A DNA stretch of 64,000 bases from Colwellia sp. M166 (GCF_024585285.1 NZ_CP040755.1:1178001-1242000), one strand, 5' to 3'. Positions 49,590 through 58,652 are shown, counted from the first letter of the stretch. Notes: generated by a model from the sequence alone, not told the origin. Made by a program: numbers and translations.

Positions 49590-50609
49590 TTGTTAGCATT
49601 TCAGCGACGATTAGATTTACTTGATCATATTCCACGCTCCCCTAATAAAATCTCTACACGGCAACTACTTGATTTACTTGAGTCTTACGGCCATGAAAAG
49701 CTAGTTATTAGAAAAATACAGCGTGACCTAGAAGCGATTGAATCTTTAGGTATATTTGGGCTTGAAGTAGATAAGCGCTCAAAACCTTATGGCTGGTCAA
49801 TCAACCTAAACTGGAAAAAACTTAATATTTCTTTAATGGATGCTAATTCTGCGTTGGCATTTTCAACGTTAAAAGAAGTGGCGGGCACTTTACTGCCAGA
49901 GTCGACCTTAGATGATCTTTCTGCATATTTTCAAAAAGCAGACATTATCATTAAAAATGAAAAATCTCCCTTGATCTCTCACTGGAAAAACTCAGTTGCT
50001 TTAATTAATAGTAATAATCTGGTGTCTTTACCGTTACCTGATGAGGAAGCATTATCTATCATCAAGCAAGCAATTTACTTCAAGAAACAAATATCAGCAG
50101 ATTTAAAACGTTACTTATTGGCTAATAAAAATCCTATCTGGAAACGCTATCAGCACATAAACCCATTAGGCTTAATTCAACGAGAAAATGTTGTAACCTT
50201 GATATGTAGCATAGGAAGCTTTCATCAAAAAATTTACAAATTCCCCATCGCTTTTATTAAAAATGTTGAGATAGATGATGTTGAGGTCAGCGTTCCAGAG
50301 CAGTTTAATTTCGAACAAATAAAAAACTCATATTTCAGCTCTAACCTTAGACATGAAAAAATATCACTCGTTCTGTTAGCTCGTAAAGACAGTTACTTTG
50401 TTATGAGTAATGGTAAGTTCAGTGATAATCAAACAACGATTGAAACTGAAAATTCGGAACTAGTAAAAATTAGTGCAACTGTTGAAGATAATCCAAAACT
50501 ACGGGCTTTTTTACGTGGTCTGGGCAGCTCGATAGAAGTGCTAGAACCTAACGTTTTAAGAACATATTTTAAAGCACTAGCGCAAGAGTTACTCACTAAG
50601 TATCAATAA
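49590..50609 (+). CDS. WYL-domain transcriptional regulator
   Basis: 339 aa from a TTG (AGAGG site 8 bases upstream). N-terminal winged helix-turn-helix: FQRRLDLLDHIPRSPNKIST, RQLLDLLES and KLVIRKIQRDLEAIESLGIFGLE. A middle segment is followed by a C-terminal WYL-type domain with its WCX extension. The usual W-Y-L triad is not strictly kept: KRYQHINPLGLIQRENVVTLIC occupies the expected place. WYL proteins are ligand-sensing repressors common in defence and stress loci. It is convergent with the FtsZ-like gene, with 24 bases between stops. Confidence 0.85.
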   Translation: MLAFQRRLDLLDHIPRSPNKISTRQLLDLLESYGHEKLVIRKIQRDLEAIESLGIFGLEVDKRSKPYGWSINLNWKKLNISLMDANSALAFSTLKEVAGTLLPESTLDDLSAYFQKADIIIKNEKSPLISHWKNSVALINSNNLVSLPLPDEEALSIIKQAIYFKKQISADLKRYLLANKNPIWKRYQHINPLGLIQRENVVTLICSIGSFHQKIYKFPIAFIKNVEIDDVEVSVPEQFNFEQIKNSYFSSNLRHEKISLVLLARKDSYFVMSNGKFSDNQTTIETENSELVKISATVEDNPKLRAFLRGLGSSIEVLEPNVLRTYFKALAQELLTKYQ

Positions 50610-50633
50610 ATTTTGCATTAGAAATACACTAGA

Positions 50634-51809
50634 TCACACCTTTACTTGGGCTAAATCGTTTAATCGTTGAGCTTCTAATAGCTTTCTCGTTATTGCTGGG
50701 ATATCAGTATAATCAGCCTCAGCTGAAGCTACCTGTTCATTACTTTCAATTGAGCTACTTTCATGACGAATAAAAGATAAATCATCATCTAAATATGAAA
50801 CTTTCTTGGTTTGTTCTTTGTTACTTACTTGCTTATCCGCACAGCTTATTCCTGATGCTATCAATAAGATCTCAAGGGCTGAATCTAAATTGGGATCTAA
50901 GGTTACACCAACAACAATAAGGGCTGATTCATTGGCTAATTTAGAACGAATTTGTTTAGGTATACCGTCGTATGTCGATAATTGTATCTCTTCTCGACAA
51001 ACGATCTGAATAATAATGCCTTTTGCGGTGTCAATATTGGCAATAGATACCAGTGGATTATTAAGCGCTTGCTCTAAAGCTTCTAGGTATTGGTCTTCGC
51101 TTTCAGCTTTACCGACGCCAAGTATCGACTCCCCTTCATATGATAATATTCTTGAAAAATCATTTTTATCAACATTTATGAAACCTGTTTGAGTAAACAT
51201 TTGAACCAAGGCTGAAACTAAATTTTTTAATACGTCATTACTTTGCTTGAAAGCAGAAAATAGCCCGACACTATCACAAAGCCCTTTAAGCAGTAAATCA
51301 TTGGATAGTGTAATAAAGGCTTGTGCTGGCTCCTTAATATCACCTAATCCTTGTAACGCGTAATCCATACGCATTTTACCTTCACTTTCAAATGGTAAGG
51401 TCACAATTGCTATACAACTTATGCCTAATTCACGAGCTACTTTCGCCACCAAGGGGCTAGCGCCTGTGCCTGTTCCACCACCAAAACCGGCGGTAATAAC
51501 AACTACATCACTACCTTGAAGCGCATTTTCTATGGCTTCCTCACTTTCTTGTGCGGCTTTCAATCCAACAGCAGGGTCTGCACCAGCTCCATAGCCATTG
51601 GTTAAGTTTTCACCTATCAACACTTTATTTTCAACATCGATGAAGTTCAGCGTTGCTAAATCTGTATTAACGGCAAGTAAATTAACACTATGACCTAGAT
51701 TGCTTTCATGTAACATATTAACGGTATTACAACCGCAACCTCCAATACCAACGACAGTAATAAGTATTTCTGCTCGTGTTTGCAAAAGTTCTTCCATTAT
51801 TTTTCTCAT
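50634..51809 (-). CDS. Second, divergent FtsZ-family GTPase
   Basis: 391 aa. Tubulin/FtsZ GTPase core: VVGIGGCGCNTVNM (residues 19-32), AVNTDLATL (46-54), GFGGGTGTGASP (109-119, signature), and the catalytic T7 loop NVDKND (212-217) with both Asp kept, so GTP hydrolysis and polymerisation look possible. C-terminal domain KGIIIQIVCREE and ALIVVGVTLDPNLD. A short linker ends in DIPAITRK (369-376), like the FtsA/ZipA-binding tail of FtsZ (DIPAFLRK), plus 15 extra residues. It is unlike the housekeeping FtsZ in sequence and lies outside the dcw cluster. Start alternatives: 51809 or 51797. Confidence 0.85.
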   Translation of the reverse strand: MRKIMEELLQTRAEILITVVGIGGCGCNTVNMLHESNLGHSVNLLAVNTDLATLNFIDVENKVLIGENLTNGYGAGADPAVGLKAAQESEEAIENALQGSDVVVITAGFGGGTGTGASPLVAKVARELGISCIAIVTLPFESEGKMRMDYALQGLGDIKEPAQAFITLSNDLLLKGLCDSVGLFSAFKQSNDVLKNLVSALVQMFTQTGFINVDKNDFSRILSYEGESILGVGKAESEDQYLEALEQALNNPLVSIANIDTAKGIIIQIVCREEIQLSTYDGIPKQIRSKLANESALIVVGVTLDPNLDSALEILLIASGISCADKQVSNKEQTKKVSYLDDDLSFIRHESSSIESNEQVASAEADYTDIPAITRKLLEAQRLNDLAQVKV

Positions 51810-51841
51810 TGATTAGCTTTGAAATTATTATAAATTACAGC

Positions 51842-51860
51842 TGCGTCATTAATTGTCGCA
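51842..51860 (-). promoter_or_regulatory. Putative WYL-regulator operator 2
   Basis: TGCGTCATTAATTGTCGCA, the same length and arm layout as operator 1 (one arm base differs). It lies 33 bases upstream of the FtsZ-like start. This suggests the WYL protein controls both genes. Confidence 0.72.
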
Positions 51861-51891
51861 AACAAGTTGTGAATGGCGATTTTGTAGTCTC

Positions 51892-52145
51892 ATACCAATT
51901 CAACTAAGTTTGTTCCCACTGAGTGAAATTTAAAAGCTTTAGAGGCACAGGTTCACAGTTCTAGACTGAACCTAAGTACGTCCCTGTAGGTAAAGCATTG
52001 ATTGAAGGTAATGGTTATTCTCGACAACTGCTCCTGCGTTGTTCTAATGATTCACATCCCTGTGAGAACCTTATCGAAATCAATAACGCGGCCTGTAAGC
52101 CTTTTAAAATCAACCTTCGGGAGCAAAACTTAATAGACTTGGTAT
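51892..52145 (+). repeat. ATACCAA element copy E
   Basis: About 254 bp. Left end ATACCAATTCAACTAAGTTT, right end CTTAATAGACTTGGTAT. The internal frame is interrupted by a stop (after GSQF). The element's right end touches the end of the split unknown gene, whose stop begins at the element boundary, and its left end lies 31 bases from operator 2. Confidence 0.85.
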
Positions 52146-52389
52146 CAGTTGAAACAAAAAACTAGGCTATCATCAATATCAAAAATTATAGAATCAGGCA
52201 TATTTTCAACTGAAATGCTTTTTATAAAGGATTCTTTATCTTTAATTGGTAAAAATTGCTCGTCTTTAGTGATTTGATTAAATTTTACTGCGGTTAGTTT
52301 TGCTCCATCTGTACTGCTTGCATTAAATGCCAGAGTAAGCGCTTTTAAGTTAATAGCATCTATGTCGCAAACAATGAATGGATTTTTTC
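52145..52389 (-). pseudogene. C-terminal part of the same gene in the -1 frame
   Basis: In the -1 frame the reading is KNPFIVCDIDAINLKALTLAF, then NASSTDGAKLTAVKFNQITKDEQ and, at the end, DIDDSLVFCFN, with no ATG start of its own. It is open for about 80 codons right up to repeat copy E, at whose edge the TGA stop lies (52145-52147). Either the A6 run carries a mutation or sequencing error, or there is programmed frameshifting; the element may have cut off the original end. Confidence 0.55.
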
Positions 52390-53007
52390 TATCGCTGATA
52401 GCCTTTCTTCTGCCGTGGCATCAAGAAACAAGGTTATAGCCATGGGTTCACAAGCTAAGGCTAAGGCCCGTTCGTCAAAAGTTATAGTATCGAGAAGATA
52501 GCGCACTAGCATGCCGTCGAGTTTTATTGCCGCGGCTCTAGCGTGTGCACAGCGCATTAACCCGTCACTTTCATAGAACAGCTCATCTTCTTCTAAAATG
52601 TCTTCATAACATTTATCTGCAATAGGTCTTTCAGAGTGAATAGTAATGGCTAGAATATTATATTTTGTACCGATGGGCATTAGGTAAGGTAGCAGCTGAT
52701 AGTGCTTTTTTAGCCATTGGTAGAATGATATAAACTTACCTGACTGGGTATAAACTTTATCTTTAAAGTTAAAGATGGCTACTTGACCATCACTAGTACT
52801 GGCCATAAAAACAGCATGGTCGTTATCTTCTGTTGAACTTTCATTCCATACTACAACTGGTTGTTTTTTTGTATGTTTTGAAATGGATTTCCAAGCACAT
52901 TCAGAAAGTATTCTCACTAAGGTAATACACTCATCAATGAAGTATGTCTCGTAGTCATTGGCATTAAGTAAGTCATAATTTAATTCTTTCAATTTAGCTG
53001 TGATCAT
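52360..53007 (-). CDS. Unknown protein, probably frameshifted
   Basis: The readable frame gives 215 aa from an ATG with an AAGGA site 6 bases away, ending HSLFAT. I recognise no family; it is acidic, with no signal peptide or membrane segment, and has two Cys-containing C-terminal helices. At an A6 run (52383-52388) a -1 shift opens a further 79 codons without a stop (see next entry), so the ancestral product was probably about 287 aa. It lies upstream of the FtsZ-like gene on the same strand, separated from it by repeat copy E. Its promoter region shows no copy of the TGTCGCA operator. Confidence 0.55.
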   Translation of the reverse strand: MITAKLKELNYDLLNANDYETYFIDECITLVRILSECAWKSISKHTKKQPVVVWNESSTEDNDHAVFMASTSDGQVAIFNFKDKVYTQSGKFISFYQWLKKHYQLLPYLMPIGTKYNILAITIHSERPIADKCYEDILEEDELFYESDGLMRCAHARAAAIKLDGMLVRYLLDTITFDERALALACEPMAITLFLDATAEERLSAIEKIHSLFAT

Positions 53008-53492
53008 AATAGGTCCTTAAATTTTGTAACTAACGGCTTGATCGGTAAAATGTTGAGATCGATAAAAAAGCGAGTAAATGAGTAATCATCTCGCTTGATG
53101 TAATAAAAGTAGCCTGTGGTTATAGCGGAAACATTTGGTGTTTTGACTTGAGGAACAATTGTACATTAACATAAATTAAAAAATTAAAAGTGCTAGTTTT
53201 TGACAATTTAATTTCACTTGTGATTGAATGTATTTTCTTCGAAAACCGTCATAACTCATCACAAATCTTAATAAGAGCAATTCTAATCACAAAAATAGAA
53301 TGAATATTTATCAGAAAGAGGAAGTGGCTTTATTTATGCGGCACAAAAAACTGCGATGTATGACTATAAATGACGCGTTGGCTTAGTCTAAAAAAGTACA
53401 AACTTTTGAAAACCACTAGAGAAAATGAAAGCTTGATAACACTGCATCCGAAGCTAGCTTGTTTCTATTTTGCTAATAGCCCCAAAGCGCGA
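53008..53492. other. Intergenic region between dinB and the frameshifted gene
   Basis: Includes a hairpin AAGCGAG-N15-CTCGCTT (53068-53096) followed by T's on the minus strand, a likely dinB-side terminator. No gene seen; a 28-codon plus-strand frame near 53300 is not supported. Confidence 0.5.
53062..53096 (-). terminator. Minus-strand terminator
   Basis: AAGCGAG (53068-53074) pairs with CTCGCTT (53090-53096); the minus strand then reads TTTTTTATC. It is about 400 bases beyond the dinB stop. Confidence 0.65.
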
Positions 53493-54551
53493 TTATAAAT
53501 CTAAGCCAAGCTGTAATTCATTTACTTTCTCATCAGCAAGACCAATATGAACACCTAATAATCTAACAGATTTGCCTTTTCCACGACTGACAGCCTCACT
53601 TAACAACTTGAGAAATAAATCAATATTTATTTCTGTACAAGCCTGTTCCTTTGTCGTTTGTTGAAAGTCTTGAAATTTTACTTTTACACCAATCTTATTA
53701 ACCTTTCTATTCGCTAAGTACTTAGCCGCCCTTCTCTTAAGTTCAGGTATTAACTCTTGCTTAAGAACATCAGCCATTTCATGGCTAATGCTCATATCAT
53801 ATTCAAAGGTCCTTTCCACCCCAACAGATTTTCTTATTCGGCTGACTTGAACTTCTCGCTCATCAATTCCATGACTCCGGTGCCAAAGAACTTGGCCATA
53901 CTTACCAAACTTACTTACCAAGAAAGCCTCATCGGATGCTCTAATGTCGCCACATGTTTCAAAACCGAGTTTTTGTAGTTTTTCAGATGTGACTTTACCA
54001 ACACCAGGGATTTTTTTTAAAGACAACTTTTCAATAAAACGATAAACGTCGTTTGGCCCTATAGTGCATTGCCCATTAGGTTTATTTAGATCAGAAGCAA
54101 CTTTCGCGATAAACTTCAATGGAGCAATTCCTGCCGAAGCAGTTAACCCAGTTGCCTGGTAAATTTCCTCTCTTATTTCTTGAGCTATTAACGTTGCTGA
54201 GCCATGATGTAAATCAGAGTTGGTTACATCTAAATAGGCTTCATCTAACGAAAGCGGTTCAATTATATCGGTATAGCGTTCAAAAATACTTCTAATGATC
54301 TGGCTTACCTCTTTATACACATGCATTCTTCCGGGAACAACGATAAGATCAGGGCATTTTTTCAATGCCAATGCTGTTGCCATTGCTGAACTAACACCAT
54401 ACTGTCGTGCAATATAATTACATGTTGAAAGTACGCCACGTCGATCAGATTTGCCACCAACAGCTACAGGCTTTCCAGCTAAACTTGGCTCATCTCTAAT
54501 TTCAACGGATACATAAAATGCATCCATATCTACGTGAATGATCTTTCTCAT
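53493..54551 (-). CDS. dinB: DNA polymerase IV (translesion)
   Basis: 352 aa, normal length. Y-family polymerase: IIHVDMDAFYVSVE with the first catalytic Asp, LDEAYLDV with the second pair, the steric-gate-area Tyr in FYVS, and GIAPLKFIAKVASDLNKPNG. The little-finger region follows (SVGVERTFEYD). It ends ELQLGLDL, which matches a beta-clamp binding motif (QLxLxL). It bypasses damaged bases and is usually SOS-induced. The only LexA box seen is about 270 bases upstream. Confidence 0.97.
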   Translation of the reverse strand: MRKIIHVDMDAFYVSVEIRDEPSLAGKPVAVGGKSDRRGVLSTCNYIARQYGVSSAMATALALKKCPDLIVVPGRMHVYKEVSQIIRSIFERYTDIIEPLSLDEAYLDVTNSDLHHGSATLIAQEIREEIYQATGLTASAGIAPLKFIAKVASDLNKPNGQCTIGPNDVYRFIEKLSLKKIPGVGKVTSEKLQKLGFETCGDIRASDEAFLVSKFGKYGQVLWHRSHGIDEREVQVSRIRKSVGVERTFEYDMSISHEMADVLKQELIPELKRRAAKYLANRKVNKIGVKVKFQDFQQTTKEQACTEINIDLFLKLLSEAVSRGKGKSVRLLGVHIGLADEKVNELQLGLDL

Positions 54552-54743
54552 CAGCAGCCTCGACGAGAAAACATAGATGAACTTTTTATACGAAAAAATA
54601 AGACCGTTAAAGATTGTAGGAGAAATGCATTAATTAGAGTTGTTATATATTGCACAGTTCTACATTGACCATCATAGGCGATATTTAGATCAATTATCTT
54701 CCTTGTCGAAGGGCTAGTATTCAGCATTTTCTATCCCCAAGTT

Positions 54744-54785
54744 ATACCAAGTTTGTCCCCACTCAGAGCTTAGTGAAATTGGTAT
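54744..54785. repeat. Small remnant of the ATACCAA element
   Basis: TACCAAGTTTGTCCCCACTC then AGAGCTTAGTGAAATTGGTA: both ends fused, internal part missing. It lies between dinB and the LexA box. Confidence 0.72.
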
Positions 54786-54823
54786 TAATATTAATAAAGC
54801 GTATAAACTACAGTCCCGAACAA

Positions 54824-54839
54824 CTGTATATATATACAG
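54824..54839. promoter_or_regulatory. Perfect LexA (SOS) box
   Basis: CTGTATATATATACAG is the 16-bp ideal LexA operator. The nearest gene reading away from it is dinB, about 270 bases to the left on the minus strand. No gene starts within 400 bases on the plus strand. Confidence 0.85.
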
Positions 54840-55180
54840 CCATCTTATCATATTATAAATTTTCGTCAATAAAGCATACAGTGGACTTACCATACTTTGT
54901 TAGGCATTCGGTAATAAATCCCAAGGTACTAAGATAAAGAAAGAGTAAGAGCCGGCATAGAAAAGCAGCCAAGATTAGAGACAGTTGAGCTTTTTAAATT
55001 TTTTATCGCTCTATATTTAAATTTAAAGACACTCCGCGCTTTGTCACTCGCGTTTCACAGAAAACAACTATATTACAAAACTTATACAGTGATTAAAGCA
55101 TTTTTAAGTTGAATAAGCCTTCTCCTGAAAAAACAACAGCCGCCAATGAGAGCTATTGTTAAAGACTTGGAACGTTAATT

Positions 55181-55206
55181 ACCTATTATTAACTGTAATA
55201 ATAGGT
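55181..55206. terminator. Hairpin after nhaD
   Basis: ACCTATTATT and AATAATAGGT pair perfectly around AACTGT. There is no strong T-run, so it may be a stabiliser or weak terminator. It lies 44 bases beyond the nhaD stop. Confidence 0.5.
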
Positions 55207-55249
55207 ATGCAAAGGCTTTATCGTCAGTTAATGTCAACCAGGAAACTGT

Positions 55250-56671
55250 TTAGCCATTAATTAAAAAGTGTACCCCGATACTCGCCGCGTAACCTAAAAC
55301 AATAACCCAACTCCATTTCAGATGCCCCATAAATGAATAAACACCTTTTGTTTGCCCCATTAACGCAACACCTGCCGCTGAGCCAATTGACAATAAACTA
55401 CCACCAACACCTGCGGTCATCGTTACTAGTAGCCATTGCTGTAGATCCATAACAGGATTCATACTTAATACAGCAAATACCACCGGAATATTATCGACAA
55501 TTGCCGACAGCACGCCAACAGCAATATTGGCATAAGTTGGGCTCCAATTACTATATAACGCCTCAGAAACTAGGCTTAAATAGCCCATAAAGCCTAACCC
55601 CCCCACACACATTACTACGCCGTAGAAAAACAACAAGGTATCCCATTCAGCCCGCGCTATTTTATCAAAAATATCGAAAGGAATAATGTTGCCAAGTTTT
55701 TTCAACTCTTCCTCATCGTTTTCTGCTTCGGCCAGTGTCCGCTTTTTATCTAAAGAGCGAGGTAAGCTCATCCGTAAATAAAATCCTAAAAATTTCAAAT
55801 AGCCAAGTCCCATCATCATACCTAGTACTGGCGGCATATTAACTAGGCTGTGACATAACACTGCCGTAGCGATAGTAAGAATAAAGAGCAATACAATACG
55901 TTTTGCTCCCCTTTTAATTTTGAATTTTTCATCTACTACTGGAGCCGATTTTTCATTTGAGATGAAAAAACTCATAATAATGGCCGGCACCAAGAAATTA
56001 ACTAGAGATGGAATAAATAAAACAATAAATTGCTCAAACTTAACTAATCCTGACTGCCAAATCATTAAGGTGGTGATATCGCCAAAAGGGCTAAATACCC
56101 CACCGGCATTGGCGGCAATAACAATATTAATACAAGCAATATTAATGAATTTTTTATCTTGAGATGCTACTTTTAAAATAATTGCACACATCAACATAGC
56201 GGTTGTTAAGTTGTTGGCAAATGAAGAAATAGCAAAGGCTAAAATACCCGTCAACCAAAACAAGGCTCTTAAACTTAAGCCTTTAGAAACCATCCATAAG
56301 CGCAAGCCATCAAAGATACCTCGTTCTTCCATGGCATTTATATATGTCATAGCAACCAGAAGAAATAATAATAATTGTGCATATTCGAGTAAGTTATGAT
56401 TAAAAGCCTCTTCAGCTTCTAATGGAATACCATTTTGCGTATATATCCAGCCAATAATCAACCAAATAACACCGGCGGCAACAAGCACAGGTTTAGATTT
56501 TCTTAAATGAATTAAGTCTTCACCAATAACAAGCAAATAAGCAATTGAAAATAAAATCAGTGCGGTAAAACCAAATATAGAATTGGTTAAATCAATGCTG
56601 CCAGGACCTGATGCCCAAGAAGTAGAAGAAAGACAGGAAAGTAACAGGATTAATAGTATCTTTTTAAACAT
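55250..56671 (-). CDS. nhaD: Na+/H+ antiporter NhaD
   Basis: 473 aa. N-terminal signal-like segment, then about 12 membrane helices. Conserved stretches are AISSFANNLTTAMLMCAIILKVA, NAGGVFSPFGDITTLMIWQ, and the C-terminal GSLLSIGSAAGVALMGQTKGVYSFMGHLKW (cited in parts). NhaD exports Na+ in exchange for H+ at alkaline pH and is common in marine and haloalkaline bacteria, consistent with the Na+-based energetics here. Isolated gene. Confidence 0.92.
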   Translation of the reverse strand: MFKKILLILLLSCLSSTSWASGPGSIDLTNSIFGFTALILFSIAYLLVIGEDLIHLRKSKPVLVAAGVIWLIIGWIYTQNGIPLEAEEAFNHNLLEYAQLLLFLLVAMTYINAMEERGIFDGLRLWMVSKGLSLRALFWLTGILAFAISSFANNLTTAMLMCAIILKVASQDKKFINIACINIVIAANAGGVFSPFGDITTLMIWQSGLVKFEQFIVLFIPSLVNFLVPAIIMSFFISNEKSAPVVDEKFKIKRGAKRIVLLFILTIATAVLCHSLVNMPPVLGMMMGLGYLKFLGFYLRMSLPRSLDKKRTLAEAENDEEELKKLGNIIPFDIFDKIARAEWDTLLFFYGVVMCVGGLGFMGYLSLVSEALYSNWSPTYANIAVGVLSAIVDNIPVVFAVLSMNPVMDLQQWLLVTMTAGVGGSLLSIGSAAGVALMGQTKGVYSFMGHLKWSWVIVLGYAASIGVHFLING

Positions 56672-57126
56672 AAGTACCTAATGAACAATAAATTGTTCTG
56701 ATTATTACCGTTAACCAAAAAGTAAAATTGCTTTTAAATTGGTACAGTTAGGGTTAGTTAAAATGTTAATTAGACTATTGTATTTCACTCTTGCTATAAC
56801 AGTGATAAGCACTGAGCGAATAGCTAGCCCGTAATATTAAATCATTCACCGCCAAATAAGCCGTCAACGATGCTAAAATATCCGCGCTATTATAATCCTC
56901 TAAATCAGCTTGTCGCTTATATTTTTAAATCTTTTTGCGATAAATCATAATATAAAAAAAATGTTCTTCGTTACACTGATAATCAAAAGCGGTAATAGCA
57001 GATATGCTGCGTTATTAGTATTTTTATAATGAAGATAAAAACGGCCTTCTAAGTAGACAATTCGCTTAATTTTAGGGAAGATGCGCTTGTTTAACGCTAT
57101 TTTTTAACATTAGAAAGGTTTTTATT
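56672..57126. other. Divergent promoter region of nhaD and the HupE-like gene
   Basis: 455 bases, A/T rich; both genes read outward. No riboswitch or repeat recognised. Confidence 0.45.
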
Positions 57127-58287
57127 TTGCATACCCGCACACTGTCCTGTTTTTATTTTTTTATCACTTTATTTTTCTCGATACTTTTTTCAAACGCTAG
57201 CTTTGCTCATACTGATGATATTAATCAAGCAACTTTATCATTAGAGAATGGTGAACACTACCAGTTGACCGTGACCGTTGACTTTATTCATATCCTAAAA
57301 AAACACTTAAATATTTCAGGCGATGATGACAAAGTAATAAAGGCACTTAATCAACAGAGTTTTTTAGAGCAGAAAAAACTCCTTGAACAACTTAAGAATA
57401 TTCTCAGCCAGCAATCAAGTATCTACTTTGATAACATTGCCCAGAGTATCAGCAGTTTTAAAGGTTTAGAATTACAGCAGTTAAAACGGATTTTGTCTCA
57501 ACAAGTCAACTTATCTGAATATAAGGCACAATTACAGGCTACGGGGAATATTCCTGAAAATATGAATACGGTTACTCTTCGTTTTTCACCACTATTAGGT
57601 AACGTAATACTCAAGGTCGTTCGACCTGAGCAAGAGATACTGAGCACTGCAGCATTAAGTAATCGTTATCAAATCAGTACAGTAAATACCAAGCGAGAAG
57701 ATAGAAGTAATACACTCACTAAGATATTAACGCTTGCTAGCGATTACCTTTACCAAGGCTTTGTGCATATTTTACCTAGAGGGCTAGATCATATTCTATT
57801 TGTCTTAGCGCTTTTTCTCTTTGCTAAACGGCGTAGTACCTTAATCTGGCAAATATCAGCATTTACTTTAGCGCACACCATAACCTTAGCGTTAGGCATT
57901 TATGGCATAATATCGCTGCCTAGCAATATTGTAGAGCCACTTATTGCCCTATCTATCGTCTATGTCGGATTAGAAAATATATATCGGGCAAAAAATAACA
58001 AAATAAGTCATAGCCGTATGCCAATAATATTTGCTTTTGGTTTATTGCATGGTTTAGGCTTTGCTTCAGTGTTAGCTGATGTTGGCTTACCACAAAGTCA
58101 GTATGCACTTAGTTTAATTTCATTCAACATAGGTGTTGAACTAGGACAATTGACCGTTATCGCTTTAGCTTTTATATGCTTGCTGCCTTTTAGGGCGAAG
58201 AATTGGTACCAAACTAAGTTGGTACTTACGCTCAATGTTGCTATTGCTATTATCGCAAGTTATTGGCTTATTGAACGCATAACTTAA
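57127..58287 (+). CDS. HupE/UreJ-family membrane protein with N-terminal extension
   Basis: 386 aa from a TTG start (AAAGG about 8 bases before). Signal peptide to about residue 27 (SNASFAHTDD), then a periplasmic region of about 170 residues with Gln-rich helices. The C-terminal half is a HupE/UreJ domain with about six helices, starting GFVHILPRGLDHILFVLALFLFA and including LAHTITLALG and GFGLLHGLGFASVL-like sequence (AFGLLHGLGFASVLADVG). The family is linked to Ni or Co uptake, but no Ni enzyme genes lie nearby, so its role here is unclear. Confidence 0.82.
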   Translation: MHTRTLSCFYFFITLFFSILFSNASFAHTDDINQATLSLENGEHYQLTVTVDFIHILKKHLNISGDDDKVIKALNQQSFLEQKKLLEQLKNILSQQSSIYFDNIAQSISSFKGLELQQLKRILSQQVNLSEYKAQLQATGNIPENMNTVTLRFSPLLGNVILKVVRPEQEILSTAALSNRYQISTVNTKREDRSNTLTKILTLASDYLYQGFVHILPRGLDHILFVLALFLFAKRRSTLIWQISAFTLAHTITLALGIYGIISLPSNIVEPLIALSIVYVGLENIYRAKNNKISHSRMPIIFAFGLLHGLGFASVLADVGLPQSQYALSLISFNIGVELGQLTVIALAFICLLPFRAKNWYQTKLVLTLNVAIAIIASYWLIERIT

Positions 58288-58430
58288 GCCGGTCAAACCA
58301 TGAGTAGATAGATATTATTATCTGCCAGAAATAATAAAGGCGAGCTATGCTCACCTTTTTAATACCTAATTCTATAACGCCTACATTGAACAATTTTTAG
58401 CGATAACTAAACGTTACCGGTGTTATAAAA

Positions 58431-58652
58431 TCAAATATTTTTCACATTAATATTGCCAATTTCCATTGCTGCAACGCGCTCACGTTCTTGACGCTTTTCA
58501 CATGGATTATCGCAATTACATGATTTTTCAATACCCACATTTGCTAGGCCACCACAGCTACCAGCAAGGGTTTTCTTTTGAAAAATATACCCCACTGCCA
58601 TTGCCATAACAATAACGAGAAAAAAACCTAAAGTGATTAAAAATATAGCCAT
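58431..58652 (-). CDS. nqrM: Na+-NQR maturation factor NqrM
   Basis: 73 aa: an N-terminal membrane helix (FLITLGFFLVIVMAMAVGYIF), then KTLAGSCGGLANVGIEKSCNCDNPCEKR. The four-Cys cluster is diagnostic of NqrM (formerly DUF539), needed for assembly of the NqrD/NqrE Fe centre. It is downstream of apbE, another Nqr maturation gene, in the usual order. Confidence 0.93.
   Translation of the reverse strand: MAIFLITLGFFLVIVMAMAVGYIFQKKTLAGSCGGLANVGIEKSCNCDNPCEKRQERERVAAMEIGNINVKNI

Larger units (their letters stand above)
54552..55249. other. dinB upstream region
   Basis: About 700 bases with a small element remnant (54744-54785), a perfect LexA box (54824-54839) and an AACTGT-loop hairpin ACCTATTATT/AATAATAGGT (55181-55206) near the nhaD stop. 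No gene seen. Confidence 0.55.

Noticed and set aside
50634..51809. Plasmid-type TubZ partition GTPase
   Set aside because: The protein keeps the FtsZ C-terminal DIPAxxRK tail and has no TubR partner or centromere repeats nearby.
53300..53390. 28-codon plus-strand frame between dinB and the frameshifted gene
   Set aside because: Too short, no family, and coding signal indistinguishable from background.
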